A stretch of 46,530 nt of DNA from Candidatus Nitrosopumilus sp. Its GTDB lineage: Archaea > Thermoproteota > Nitrososphaeria > Nitrososphaerales > Nitrosopumilaceae. The notes beneath the pieces were generated by a model, which was given only the letters and a program-made list of their open reading frames with translations, made no database searches and was not told the origin of the DNA. The stretch lies in the NCBI RefSeq assembly GCF_028278985.1, contig NZ_JANQTA010000007.1, forward strand, positions 1 to 46,530. The letters run 5' to 3'. Shown here one piece after another: positions 23,462 to 32,779 of this stretch; the stretch's first letter is position 1; every line of letters begins with the position of its first letter. Both the position numbers and the translations under genes were made by a program.

Positions 23462-24331
23462 GTGGAAAAACCTCTTCAAATAGTTATTACAGGAGCTACC
23501 GGATTTGTTGCAAAAAATCTACGAAAATATTTGTCAGAATCCAATGTACACTTGATTTCCATATCTAGAAAAAATTTCAAAGCTTTCAAAAATGAAACTA
23601 AAATCATTTCTAAAACATATTCTGAAAAATCTTTACTTCCCAAAATTATCAATTCTGATGCTCTTGTCCATCTGGTTGGAATTGGAAAACAATCTTCAAC
23701 AGAATCTTTTGATTCAATTAATGTTAACCTTACACAGAACATGGTAAATTTAACAATAAAAGCCAAAATCAAAAAACTAGTTTTTTTGAGTGGATTGGGG
23801 GTTTCACCATATTCATCAACTGAATATTTTATATCAAAACTAAATGCTGAAAATCATATAAGAAATTCTCCAATAAATTTTACAATTTTTCGTCCATCCT
23901 ATATTGTTGGAAAAGATGATCTTTTTACAAAATATCTTAAAAAATGCATAAAAGATAAAATGATTCAAATTCCTGGCTCTGGAAAATATCAAATTCAGCC
24001 TGTTTACATTAACGATGTTACAAAATTGATTTTTACTTCCATTAAAGAAGAAAAATTTAGGAAAAAAATTATTGATCTTGTAGGACCCGATATCATTACT
24101 TTTGAAAAATATGTTAAACTCTTTCTAAAACATTCTAAAACAAAAATTTCCTATATTGATTTAGAAAAATCGTACAATCTTGCTATTAGAAATTCAAAAT
24201 TTGATTATAGTGTTGATGATTTGAATATTCTAGTAGGTAATTTCGTTGGAAATCATAAAAAACTAAGCAAACTATCTAATGGTAAATTTCAATCAGTTAT
24301 TCAATTGTTAAAGACCGGCGCCTTGCTTTAG
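23462..24331 (+). CDS. Atypical short-chain dehydrogenase (NDUFA9/NmrA-like NAD(P)-binding protein)
   Basis: 289 residues with an N-terminal Rossmann motif [12 protein letters not shown] (the third Gly of GxxGxxG is Ala17), strand-end DALVHLVGI and [10 protein letters not shown], and a YFISK (YxxxK) motif, followed by [14 protein letters not shown]. This layout fits the extended atypical SDRs related to complex I NDUFA9 or sugar-nucleotide epimerases. The substrate cannot be told. The start is GTG. The 3' end overlaps convergent metK by 24 bases. Lys-rich, AT-rich codon use resembles its neighbours. Confidence 0.82.
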   Translation: MEKPLQIVITGATGFVAKNLRKYLSESNVHLISISRKNFKAFKNETKIISKTYSEKSLLPKIINSDALVHLVGIGKQSSTESFDSINVNLTQNMVNLTIKAKIKKLVFLSGLGVSPYSSTEYFISKLNAENHIRNSPINFTIFRPSYIVGKDDLFTKYLKKCIKDKMIQIPGSGKYQIQPVYINDVTKLIFTSIKEEKFRKKIIDLVGPDIITFEKYVKLFLKHSKTKISYIDLEKSYNLAIRNSKFDYSVDDLNILVGNFVGNHKKLSKLSNGKFQSVIQLLKTGALL

Positions 24332-25474
24332 TGCATCAGCTTTGTCTGTTTTTTCCCAACTAAATTCTGGTTCATTTCTTCCAAAATGACCATAAGAAGC
24401 TGTTTTTTTGTAAATTGGTCTTTTCAAATCTAATGTTGAAATAATTCCAGATGGTTTCATATCAAAATTCTTTCTAACCAAGTCTTCAATCTGATTTTCT
24501 GGAATCTTATTTGTACCAAAAGTGTTTACGTATAATGATACTGGTTCTGCTACTCCAATAGCATATGCCAATTGCACTTCACATCTATCAGCTAATTCTG
24601 CTGCAACCAAATTTTTTGCAATGTATCTGCACATGTAACATGCTGATCTATCTACTTTGGATGGATCTTTTCCAGAGAAAGCTCCTCCACCATGTCTTCC
24701 AAATCCACCATAAGTATCGACAATAATTTTTCTTCCAGTTAATCCTGCATCTCCATGAGGACCACCAATAACAAATTTTCCAGTAGGGTTGATGTGAACT
24801 TTAATTTCATCATTCCAAAGTTCTCCTAAAACAGGTTTGATTACTTTATCCAGAATTTCTCTTTCAATTTCTTCTTGAGAGATTTCTGGGGCGTGTTGGG
24901 TTGATACAACAACTGTTTCAATCCTAGTTGGTTTGTTATCTTCATATCTTACAGAAACTTGTGATTTTCCATCTGGTCTAACCCATGGTAATGTGCCATC
25001 CCTTCTTACTTGAGATAATTTTTGAATTAGTTTATGTGCAAGTAAAATTGGCATTGGCATAAGTTCTTTAGTTTCATTTGTTGCATAACCAAACATTAAT
25101 CCTTGATCTCCAGCTCCTTGTTCTTTTTCTTCAGTAGCTGTCACCCCTTGACTGATATCTGGACTCTGTGAATGTAATCTTAGATTTACATGACAGGAAT
25201 CAGCGTCAAACATTAACTCTTTGTTATCATAACCAATCTCTCTTATTGTTTTTCTAATTAATTCCTCTTGAGCATTTTTATCTAAATTAGCTTTTGATGT
25301 TACTTCACCTGATACCGCAACAAAGTCTGTTGTTACCATTGTTTCAACTGCTACTCTGGAATCAGGATCTTGTCTAAGAAATTCATCTAGAAATGCATCT
25401 GAAATATTATCACAAACTTTGTCTGGATGACCTTCGGTAACTGATTCTGAAGTAAACAAGAAATTATTTGTCAT
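24308..25474 (-). CDS. metK: S-adenosylmethionine synthetase, bacterial/eukaryotic type
   Basis: Makes SAM from ATP and methionine. The sequence is the bacterial/eukaryotic MetK, not the divergent archaeal [69 protein letters not shown] and [11 protein letters not shown] are all present. From the ATG at 25474 there are 388 residues. A GTG three codons upstream is possible, but GGGTGA at 25480-25485, five bases before 25474, supports the ATG. It lies 15 bases downstream of the LSm gene, probably in one operon. Confidence 0.96.
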   Translation of the reverse strand: MTNNFLFTSESVTEGHPDKVCDNISDAFLDEFLRQDPDSRVAVETMVTTDFVAVSGEVTSKANLDKNAQEELIRKTIREIGYDNKELMFDADSCHVNLRLHSQSPDISQGVTATEEKEQGAGDQGLMFGYATNETKELMPMPILLAHKLIQKLSQVRRDGTLPWVRPDGKSQVSVRYEDNKPTRIETVVVSTQHAPEISQEEIEREILDKVIKPVLGELWNDEIKVHINPTGKFVIGGPHGDAGLTGRKIIVDTYGGFGRHGGGAFSGKDPSKVDRSACYMCRYIAKNLVAAELADRCEVQLAYAIGVAEPVSLYVNTFGTNKIPENQIEDLVRKNFDMKPSGIISTLDLKRPIYKKTASYGHFGRNEPEFSWEKTDKADALKQGAGL

Positions 25475-25479
25475 AAAAA

Positions 25480-25485
25480 TCACCC
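25480..25485 (-). promoter_or_regulatory. Shine-Dalgarno site deciding the metK start
   Basis: GGGTGA on the minus strand, five bases before the ATG at 25474. It overlaps the alternative GTG start. Confidence 0.5.
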
Positions 25486-25488
25486 ATA

Positions 25489-25734
25489 CTAGAGTTCATT
25501 TTCTAGTTTGATAAACAACACATTGTTGCCTCTTACAATAACTCTACCATAATTTGCAATGGTTTTACCTTCGTGTAATTCTTCGGCATCAGTCATGATC
25601 AAATTCATGTATGAATCAACATTATCCATTTTACCTTTGTATTCAACTTCGTTTTTCAGTCTAACTGTAACTTTCTTCTTTGTACTTTTTTGAAGAGTTG
25701 TTAAAGGTCTTTTTGCGCTACTTGATTGAGACAC
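25489..25734 (-). CDS. LSm (Sm-like) RNA-binding protein
   Basis: An 81-residue Sm fold: Sm1 motif [26 protein letters not shown] and Sm2 motif [17 protein letters not shown]. Archaeal LSm proteins form heptameric rings that bind U-rich RNA. A basic, Ser-rich N-terminal tail of about 18 residues precedes the fold. The start is GTG. It is upstream of metK and divergent from the RadB-like gene. Confidence 0.94.
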   Translation of the reverse strand: MSQSSSAKRPLTTLQKSTKKKVTVRLKNEVEYKGKMDNVDSYMNLIMTDAEELHEGKTIANYGRVIVRGNNVLFIKLENEL

Positions 25735-25841
25735 TAATTATTCACTTGATTTGCAACTTTGTTCTCTAGAATAAAAGCCTTACCTCGTATTTTTAATTCA
25801 AAATTCCTTAAATTTTTTCTTGTTTTTCTAATAATTATCAC

Positions 25842-26495
25842 ATGATTTCAACTGGAATTCAAAAATTGGACAAACTTTTGTCAGGTGGAATTTCTCATGG
25901 AATAATAGTAGATGTTTTTGGAGCAAACAGTACAGGAAAAACTCAATTTTTACTCCAATTATGTATTTCATGTATTAGAAATGGTGGAAAAGTATTGTAT
26001 GTTGATACAACAGGAAATTTTAGGCCTGAGCGAATAATTGAGTTACAAAAAAAATTTTATTTAGATTCGGTTTCCCTAAAACAAATTTCTGTTTCTAGAG
26101 TTACAAACACACATGAACAAATTAATTCACTAACAAATTTTGATAAAAATTATTCGTTGATTCTTATTGACAATATCACAGATCTGTTTTCCTATGAATA
26201 TCAAAAAGAAGAATCAATTTATGAAAAAAATTCAATATTTATGAAATACATGAATAGTTTAGCAAAATTCTCTTCCACCACTAATGTTCCTATAGTTGTC
26301 ACAAATATGGTTAGAACAATTGATGGAAAAGAAATTGAAAATATGAAAACAGCAATTAGTCCTTTTACACATGTAAAAATTCATTTATTAAAAAAACCAA
26401 AGTTTTATTCTGGAATTGTAAATTGGGCTTTAAATCAAAATTCATTTCATTATAAAATACACGAATTAGGATTATCAGATGCTGAAGATATTTAA
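25842..26495 (+). CDS. radB: RadB-like RecA-superfamily ATPase
   Basis: 217 residues covering only the RecA-type ATPase core, starting MISTGIQKLDKLLSGGISHG. Walker A is GANSTGKT (27-34) and the Walker B strand is SLILIDNITDLF. There is no N-terminal helix-hairpin-helix domain, so it is not RadA. RadB-type paralogues assist recombination, though the KaiC-like families share this core. An AT-rich TTAAATTT at about 25808-25815 lies 30 bases before the ATG. Lhr follows, and with RPA the region is rich in DNA-transaction genes. Confidence 0.8.
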   Translation: MISTGIQKLDKLLSGGISHGIIVDVFGANSTGKTQFLLQLCISCIRNGGKVLYVDTTGNFRPERIIELQKKFYLDSVSLKQISVSRVTNTHEQINSLTNFDKNYSLILIDNITDLFSYEYQKEESIYEKNSIFMKYMNSLAKFSSTTNVPIVVTNMVRTIDGKEIENMKTAISPFTHVKIHLLKKPKFYSGIVNWALNQNSFHYKIHELGLSDAEDI

Positions 26496-26517
26496 CATGC
26501 TAATCTAAAGATTAACA

Positions 26518-26637
26518 ATGGCTGGAATTTTTGATTCTATTCCAATAATTACAGTTGCTTTATTTGCACTTGGCTTAGTCGGTGTAATTGTTTATGAAAG
26601 ATCACGTTCAAACTCAACAGAAGAATCAGATTCTTGA
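26518..26637 (+). CDS. 39-residue single-span membrane microprotein overlapping lhr
   Basis: ATG at 26518, TGA at 26635-26637. The protein starts MAGIFDS, then has one hydrophobic segment (about residues 8-25, IPIITVALFALGLVGVIV), a YERSR positive patch and an acidic Ser-rich tail (SNSTEESDS). The distribution of charges fits an N-out/C-in single-span membrane protein. It begins 22 bases after the RadB-like stop, and its last 44 bases overlap the start of lhr in another frame. It is short, so chance is possible, but the start, span and tail are coherent. Confidence 0.5.
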   Translation: MAGIFDSIPIITVALFALGLVGVIVYERSRSNSTEESDS

Positions 26638-29332
26638 TTCCTTATTTGGAAATTTTGGATTTTCAAAACTAACTGAAATTCAACATAAGGCTTCTCCTAA
26701 AATTTTACAAAAAAAAGATTGTTTAGTAATTGCTCCTACCGGTTCAGGAAAAACAGAATGTTCTGTAATTCCAATCTTTTCATTATTAAAAAATTCTAAA
26801 AAATCTGGAAAAATAAAGGCACTTTACATTACACCATTGCGTGCATTGAATCGAGATGTGTTTAGAAGAATTACAAAATATGCTCATTCAAATGATTTAA
26901 CAATTCAAATTCGACATGGTGATACATCACAAAAGGATAGAAAGAAAATCACCGAAAATCCACCAGATGTTCTTATTACAACTCCTGAAACATTAGTAAT
27001 TTTACTAACTCAAATCAAAATGTTAGATGCATTATCTGAACTAGAGTGGATTATTGTAGATGAAGTTCATGAATTATTGTCTAGTGAGCGTGGATCTCAG
27101 CTTTCTCTAAGTATGGAGCGTCTGGAATTTAATTCAAAATTTCCTCTAACAAAAATTGGATTATCTGCCACTGTGGGTAATTTTGATGAAGCGGCAAAAT
27201 TTGTTGTGGGTACGAAAAGAACTTGTGAAATTATTCGAGATACATCTGTTCGAAAATATGATGTTGAGATAAAATTTGTAGATGGAACTATTTCTGATGT
27301 AGCCCAAAGTATTGTTGACTATGTTTCTGAATTAGATCTAGACTCGCCAATTCTATTATTTACAAACACTCGTGGAGAGTCAGAGTTTTTAGCATCTATT
27401 TTGAAAGAAAAATCTCCAATCCCTATTGAACTACATCACGGTTCTTTATCTAAAGAAGTTCGAGAAGAAACTGAATTATCTTTACGTGAGGGAAAACAAG
27501 GGATTGTAGTATGTACTTCTTCACTTGAATTGGGATTAGATATTGGTTCAGTTGAATTAGTTATTCATTATGGCTCACCAAGACAAGTTTCAAAATTTGT
27601 ACAAAGAATTGGTAGAAGTAGACATAACCGTGATGCTTCTGCCCAAGGACTGATTATCACAAATAATTCTGATGATGAATTTGAGGCACAGGCAATTCTT
27701 AATCGAATTCAAGAGGGGTCAATTGAGGAACAAAAAATCCATGATGGATCATTAGATGTTCTTGCTCATCATTTGGTGGGTTTAACCATGCAGATTGGAG
27801 AAATGCAAGTTGATGATGCATTTAATCTAGTTACAAAAGCATTTCCTTTTAGAAATTTAAAAATAAATGAATTAATTGACGTTCTGGATTTACTTGATTC
27901 TAACTATTTGATATTTTTTGATAGAACTAAAATGACTTTTTGGAAGAAAGGACGTTCCTTCAAATATTATTTTGAGAACCTCTCTACAATTCCCGATATT
28001 TTAAAATTCAAAGTTTTTGATAGTGTTGGGAAAAAAATTATCGGTTCATTAGATCAACGATTTGTTGGAGATTATGGTGATTCTGGAAATATTTTCGTCT
28101 TGAAAGGCTCACAATGGAGAATTCTTAATGTTGATGAAAAATCCTTTACAGTCAACGTTGAACCATTTCGAGGAGGAGGAATTACAGTTCCATATTGGGA
28201 GGGTGAAAACATTCCAATTGACTACAAGACTGCTAGAAAAGTTGGTCAATTTCGAACAAAAGTCAAAAATGGTTCAATCAAATTATCCAACAAACTAATT
28301 ACAAGTCTGCAATTTGATCAAATTCCTGATGAGGATCATTTTATCATTGAATCAAATCGTTCACAGGGTTCAATTGTAATTCATTCATGTTTTGGCACAA
28401 AAATTAATTCTACATTATCTACATTATTGTCTTCCATACTATCTTCATTGTTGGGTTCAATTGTTGATTCTCGTTCTGATGCATATAGAATTGTATTGTC
28501 ATCTAGATCTAGAATTGTCGAAAAAATATTCCTTGATGTCTTAAAAGATGAATATGATTTATTTTCAATTGTAAGTGCTTCACTTGCAGGTACTCATAAT
28601 GTAAACTGGAGAACATGGTGTGTTGCAAAAAAATTTGGTATAGTAGGACGTGGAGCAATTTATGAAAGAAAATCTGCCAGATTTCTGTATGAGAGATATT
28701 CAAAAACTTCTCTTGTACAGGAAGCATTGCGAGAACTTTTTCATGATAAATATGATTTAGAAAATTGTGAAAAATTACTAAACGATATCAGAGAGGATAA
28801 AATTAGCATTCAATGGATTGAAGTAGATAAATTCTCAAAGCTTGCAGAACCGATTTTAGATCATACTGCAAAATATTATTCATCACCTGCAAATCTAGAC
28901 AAAGGTATTCTTGATCTAGTAAAATCTCGATTAGGAAAAACGAAACATCGTTTAATTTGTGCTAGATGTGGAAAATGGGAACGTGTTGTTGAGACAAATG
29001 AGGTTTCAAAATTAATTTGTCCCTATTGTAAGGGGAGACAGATTACTGCAACATTCTATTCGGATTATGATTTACCAAAAATTATACGAAAAAAACATGA
29101 GGGCAAAAAACTCACATCTGATGAGAAACACAAGTTTGATCGTGCCTGGAAAGTGTCTTCTTTAATAGAAAATTTTGGAAAAACCGCAATTGTTGTAATG
29201 TCTGGATATGGTGTAGGCGCAGATACTGCTGCACGAATCCTACGTAATATGGTTGATGAAGAACATCTCTTCAAACAAATCTATGAAGCTGAACGACAAT
29301 ATGTTGTCACTAGAGGTTTTTGGGATTCTTAA
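26594..29332 (+). CDS. lhr: Lhr-type DEAD/DEAH superfamily 2 helicase
   Basis: An ATP-dependent DNA/RNA helicase linked to repair and recombination restart. From the ATG at 26594 (an in-frame TTG lies two codons upstream) there are 912 residues. Seen: a Q-motif (LTEIQ), Walker A APTGSGKTE (48-56), VDEVHELLSSERGSQL, LSATVGN, the second RecA domain ending FVQRIGRSRHNR, the Lhr winged-helix/beta regions, and a C-terminal zinc site (CARC, then CPYC about 20 residues later, near residue 790). The zinc site and a C-terminal helical tail follow the core. It shares a palindromic TTAA stop with convergent rpa. Confidence 0.93.
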   Translation: MKDHVQTQQKNQILDSLFGNFGFSKLTEIQHKASPKILQKKDCLVIAPTGSGKTECSVIPIFSLLKNSKKSGKIKALYITPLRALNRDVFRRITKYAHSNDLTIQIRHGDTSQKDRKKITENPPDVLITTPETLVILLTQIKMLDALSELEWIIVDEVHELLSSERGSQLSLSMERLEFNSKFPLTKIGLSATVGNFDEAAKFVVGTKRTCEIIRDTSVRKYDVEIKFVDGTISDVAQSIVDYVSELDLDSPILLFTNTRGESEFLASILKEKSPIPIELHHGSLSKEVREETELSLREGKQGIVVCTSSLELGLDIGSVELVIHYGSPRQVSKFVQRIGRSRHNRDASAQGLIITNNSDDEFEAQAILNRIQEGSIEEQKIHDGSLDVLAHHLVGLTMQIGEMQVDDAFNLVTKAFPFRNLKINELIDVLDLLDSNYLIFFDRTKMTFWKKGRSFKYYFENLSTIPDILKFKVFDSVGKKIIGSLDQRFVGDYGDSGNIFVLKGSQWRILNVDEKSFTVNVEPFRGGGITVPYWEGENIPIDYKTARKVGQFRTKVKNGSIKLSNKLITSLQFDQIPDEDHFIIESNRSQGSIVIHSCFGTKINSTLSTLLSSILSSLLGSIVDSRSDAYRIVLSSRSRIVEKIFLDVLKDEYDLFSIVSASLAGTHNVNWRTWCVAKKFGIVGRGAIYERKSARFLYERYSKTSLVQEALRELFHDKYDLENCEKLLNDIREDKISIQWIEVDKFSKLAEPILDHTAKYYSSPANLDKGILDLVKSRLGKTKHRLICARCGKWERVVETNEVSKLICPYCKGRQITATFYSDYDLPKIIRKKHEGKKLTSDEKHKFDRAWKVSSLIENFGKTAIVVMSGYGVGADTAARILRNMVDEEHLFKQIYEAERQYVVTRGFWDS

Positions 29333-30738
29333 TTCTTCTTTGTAATTTTTGAAAACGAAGTTAAGAATAATTCAATTCTACCTTCTAATCCTGCTTTTGC
29401 ATTAAGACCAGTAATTGAAATTATTTCTCCCAATTCACATTTGTCAATTAATCTGGCTTGATTTCTCCAACCTTTAACCCAAATTTGACCAGTATCATCT
29501 TCCACAAACATCTCTGATAGTGCAATTGATTCCCCAGACTTTGTTTGCACTTCTCTTCTTTCTGGTACCTTTAAGATAATAGCTTCTATACAATAACTCT
29601 GATCAACTTTTACATCATTAATTTTTGTACGAATCTTTGAAAGTGTTGGAATTGATTCATCATTATCTAATTTTCTTACAAATGAATTATCATCTAATGT
29701 AATTGAATTTCCATAAACTTTTGATGGCATACATTCAATCACATCTCCTTCTGCACAAATTGAAGTAGAATTTGAAAAGTCACTGATATTGAACAATTTT
29801 CTATTATTGTCTACTCCAAGAATCATATTCTTTCCATTTTCAGTAGGAGTGATAGAAAGAATTCGAGTTACTATTGGTTCTGCTTCTTTTCCCCCTTCTA
29901 TATCAATTATAGTTGCATCATTTCCATGAATCTCTAATCCTTGATTTCCGTTCTTCACTCTGACACCTAATAATTTAACTTTAGCATTCTGAGAAATCAT
30001 ATTGGGAATTGATGATTCGTCTTTTCCCCAAAGGACTACTCTCATTGCAGAATTATCTTTTCCTTTTAGCCGCATTCTAAGTGCTTTTCCAGGTTGACCT
30101 CGTGAGTTTGTGAATTCCATTCCGCTAATAACGCCATCAATTGTGCCTGAAATTACAATGTCTTTTTGTCCTTCTTGTAATTCACTAATGTCTTTGGTGA
30201 TAGTTTCAATTGATGGAATCTCACTTGAGGAATCTGTTGTTTCAATATTTGAACCTGAACCAATATTTATTGTTGGAGAACCATCAAGATCTGATTTTAC
30301 ATATGCTTTGATAATTTTTATCAAATCTCCTGGTTTTAGATCCTCAATTCCTGGGAGATTTGCTTTTTCATCCCATAGTTTTACACTGGCAGTTGAATTT
30401 GAATCATAAACTGTCATAGTTCTTAAGTAAAATGGTGAACCATCTTTTCTAGAAAATTGTTTGGCTGGAGACAAGTTCAAAACTCTTGTTTCTAAAGAAA
30501 TTTCTTTTGCACCAGCATACAGATCTTTTAATCCTAGTTCTACTTTGAGGGGTTCTGATAAACTCAGTCCATAATCAGATGCAATAAGAAATAGAGCTCC
30601 TTGGTCAGTGAGATAACCTGCACCAATTTTTTCTTTCTTCAAATTTATTTGATCTTGTATGTCTTCTTTAGACAGTTCTGGTTTTTGTTCAATTAATTTA
30701 TTGATTAAATTTTCTAATTCTGACAATTTAATCTTCAT
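29329..30738 (-). CDS. rpa: Replication protein A-like ssDNA-binding protein (three OB folds)
   Basis: 469 residues. A helical N-terminal segment (about 1-65) is followed by three OB folds: around VNLSPAKQF/VKLWDEKANLPGIEDLKPGD, around MRLKGKDNSAMRVVLWGKDESSI, and a C-terminal fold around MFVEDDTGQIWVKGWRNQA. The repeated V-LW motif is typical of archaeal RPA. It binds single-stranded DNA in replication and repair. No zinc finger is evident in the last OB. It converges with lhr, sharing a TTAA stop. Confidence 0.9.
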   Translation of the reverse strand: MKIKLSELENLINKLIEQKPELSKEDIQDQINLKKEKIGAGYLTDQGALFLIASDYGLSLSEPLKVELGLKDLYAGAKEISLETRVLNLSPAKQFSRKDGSPFYLRTMTVYDSNSTASVKLWDEKANLPGIEDLKPGDLIKIIKAYVKSDLDGSPTINIGSGSNIETTDSSSEIPSIETITKDISELQEGQKDIVISGTIDGVISGMEFTNSRGQPGKALRMRLKGKDNSAMRVVLWGKDESSIPNMISQNAKVKLLGVRVKNGNQGLEIHGNDATIIDIEGGKEAEPIVTRILSITPTENGKNMILGVDNNRKLFNISDFSNSTSICAEGDVIECMPSKVYGNSITLDDNSFVRKLDNDESIPTLSKIRTKINDVKVDQSYCIEAIILKVPERREVQTKSGESIALSEMFVEDDTGQIWVKGWRNQARLIDKCELGEIISITGLNAKAGLEGRIELFLTSFSKITKKN

Positions 30739-30938
30739 AGAAATATTCTATTAATAAAAATTTCATTGAGTTTTAAAAAACTATTTTCAAATCTTTGATC
30801 GCATTTTTTTCCAATTTTCTTTCTAAAAATCAATATTATTTTTTCATAGTCACATTTTCACTCTCCAATCAATGTTTTTTTTAAAATTGAGACAAATTAC
30901 CTCATTAAGTAAATTAGTAAGAAGATCGCAGTTTCCTT
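30739..30938. other. 200-base divergent promoter spacer
   Basis: One of the longest gene-free stretches in the window, between rpa (minus) and the ABC ATPase (plus). It is very AT-rich with several T and A runs. I see no convincing coding frame, RNA fold or repeat, only AT-rich stretches that could hold promoters for both sides. Confidence 0.5.
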
Positions 30939-31877
30939 ATGTCTTGTATTGAGGTAAGCCGTTTATCAAAATCATATGGATCTATCTCTGCCGTTAACAA
31001 AATTGAACTATCCGTTGAATCTGGACAAGTATTTGGATTTCTTGGTCCTAACGGTGCTGGAAAATCTACAACTATCAAGCTATTGACTACGCTAATTCCA
31101 CCTACATCAGGCTCAATGTGCATTCTTGGAATTGATGCAGTCAATAACCCCCTTCAAATTCGTCATAAAATCGGAGTAGTACTTCAACAACCTAGTTACG
31201 AGCCTACTCTCTCTGTTGAGAAATCCCTTGACAAGTATGGAATGATGTGGAATGTTCCTAAAATTGAAAGAAAAAAGAGACTTGAGCAACTTCTTGTAGA
31301 TTTTGATTTGAAAGAAATTCGAAAAAAACGAAATGAAGATCTTTCTATAGGACAACGAAGACGTGTTCAGGTTGCAAGAGAGTTTATGCATGATATGGAA
31401 CTTTTATTTTTAGATGAACCAACTGTTGGTCTAGATCCAAATGCAAGACGAAATCTTTTAGATTATTTGAAAAATAAAGTTAAGACAGGTTTAACAATTT
31501 TTTATACTACTCATATTTTATCTGAAGCTGAATATCTTTGTGATAAAATTGCAATTATAGATAAAGGAAAAATTATAACTGTTGATACTCCAGATGGTTT
31601 AAAATCAAAATTTGGCAATGAAAAAACTATTAAAATTCATCTAAATGAAGAAAGAAAAGAAATCATCTCATTTCTATCAAATATTGAAGATTGTAAAATT
31701 GATTTTGATAATGGAACAAATATTATTATTCATTCGGAAAAATCTGAATACATATTATTACAAATTTTGAAAATTTTGAATGATGAAGGAATAGAAATAG
31801 AGGATTTATCTGCAGTGCCAACAAATCTTGAAGACATATTTCTAAAAATGGTAAGAGAAAATGCATCCGATAATTAG
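30939..31877 (+). CDS. ABC-2 type exporter, ATP-binding subunit
   Basis: 312 residues. Walker A GPNGAGKST, Q-loop VVLQQPSYEPTLS, signature LSIGQRRRVQVARE (LSIGQ for LSGGQ), Walker B LLFLDEPTVGLDP and switch His in TTHILSEAEYLC. A C-terminal accessory domain of about 90 residues ends TNLEDIFLKMV. This is the DrrA/NatA-like subfamily that pairs with ABC-2 permeases for export. It overlaps the permease gene by 17 bases. The substrate is unknown. Confidence 0.95.
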   Translation: MSCIEVSRLSKSYGSISAVNKIELSVESGQVFGFLGPNGAGKSTTIKLLTTLIPPTSGSMCILGIDAVNNPLQIRHKIGVVLQQPSYEPTLSVEKSLDKYGMMWNVPKIERKKRLEQLLVDFDLKEIRKKRNEDLSIGQRRRVQVAREFMHDMELLFLDEPTVGLDPNARRNLLDYLKNKVKTGLTIFYTTHILSEAEYLCDKIAIIDKGKIITVDTPDGLKSKFGNEKTIKIHLNEERKEIISFLSNIEDCKIDFDNGTNIIIHSEKSEYILLQILKILNDEGIEIEDLSAVPTNLEDIFLKMVRENASDN

Positions 31878-32622
31878 ATTAGTAAATAGAAATCTCACAA
31901 TTTCTCTAAATCCTGGATTTTTAATATGGCAAGTAATTTTTCCACTAATCTACATTTTTGTTGCAGGATTTGCTTATGCACCTCTAATACAAAATGTACC
32001 ATTAGGTGCTAGAGACTTAGATTATCCTGCTTTTCTTGCATCGGGTATGATTGGATTTAACATAATGAATAGTACTCTTGTATCTGGAATAATAATTTGG
32101 AATGATAGACGTCATGGAATGTTTGAACAAATAATGTCTGGTCCCTTTACCAGAAGTCATTACATTCTTAGCAATATTTGTACAATAGGAATTGTTGGAC
32201 TGGTTAGTGCATCTTTAATTGCCTTAGTAGGCTATCCTGTATTTTTTGATTCAATTGAATTTTCACTAATTACTATACCCTTGATTGTTTTCGGTGCAAT
32301 CACTGGTTCAGTTTTATTTGGTTCCCTAGCTTCCATTATTTCGACAAGATTACGCTCAAGTGAAGGATTCAATGTAATTATCAATACTGTTTTTCTATTT
32401 TTTGCATTTGTAAGTACAGCATTTTATCCAGCAGAAGGTGCACCAGAACCTTTACGTTCAGCTTTCTATCTGAATCCCTTGACTTATCTGGTTGATGTGA
32501 TTCGAGCAGGAATCTTTGGTACATTTACAGAATTTGTATTTTATGAAATGATTGTTCTTTTAGCAATGGCTGCTGGATTGTTTATAATAGCATCTAAATT
32601 ATTAACAAAACTTGATTTCTAA
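31861..32622 (+). CDS. ABC-2 type exporter, permease subunit
   Basis: 253 residues with about six hydrophobic segments, beginning after IIRLVNRNLTISLNPGF with WQVIFPLIYIFVAGFAYAP. The family motif STAFYPAEGAPEPLRSAFYLNPLTYLVDVIRAGIF appears late, as in DrrB/NodJ-like permeases. It overlaps and pairs with the preceding ATPase. Its substrate is likely a lipid, glycan or drug-like compound; nothing in the sequence decides. Confidence 0.92.
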   Translation: MHPIIRLVNRNLTISLNPGFLIWQVIFPLIYIFVAGFAYAPLIQNVPLGARDLDYPAFLASGMIGFNIMNSTLVSGIIIWNDRRHGMFEQIMSGPFTRSHYILSNICTIGIVGLVSASLIALVGYPVFFDSIEFSLITIPLIVFGAITGSVLFGSLASIISTRLRSSEGFNVIINTVFLFFAFVSTAFYPAEGAPEPLRSAFYLNPLTYLVDVIRAGIFGTFTEFVFYEMIVLLAMAAGLFIIASKLLTKLDF

Positions 32623-32650
32623 TCCCTTCTTTAATTGAATTTTGATAAAG

Positions 32651-32723
32651 TAGCCCGAGGCAGATTCGAACTGCCGTCACGGGCTCCAAAGGCCCATATG
32701 CTTGACCTCTACACTATCGGGCT
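32651..32723 (-). tRNA. tRNA-Gln (TTG)
   Basis: Complete cloverleaf: acceptor AGCCCGA pairs with TCGGGCT, followed by discriminator A at 32651. The anticodon stem TGGGC/GCCCG (one wobble pair) holds the loop CTTTGGA, giving anticodon TTG. The T-arm GCAG.TTCGAAT.CTGC is intact. There is no intron and no encoded CCA. The first pair is A1-U72, the identity feature used by GatDE, which is encoded at 39480-42676. Confidence 0.93.
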
Positions 32724-32779
32724 GCTAATCAAAATTCACTAATTCCCTTAATGAACTTTGATTTAGTCTAATTCTGAAG

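Noticed and set aside
30939-32622. Cobalamin or cobalt importer linked to the B12 genes
   Set aside because: The ATPase and permease are ABC-2 exporter types; there is no substrate-binding protein and the genes are 7 kb from the cobalamin cluster.
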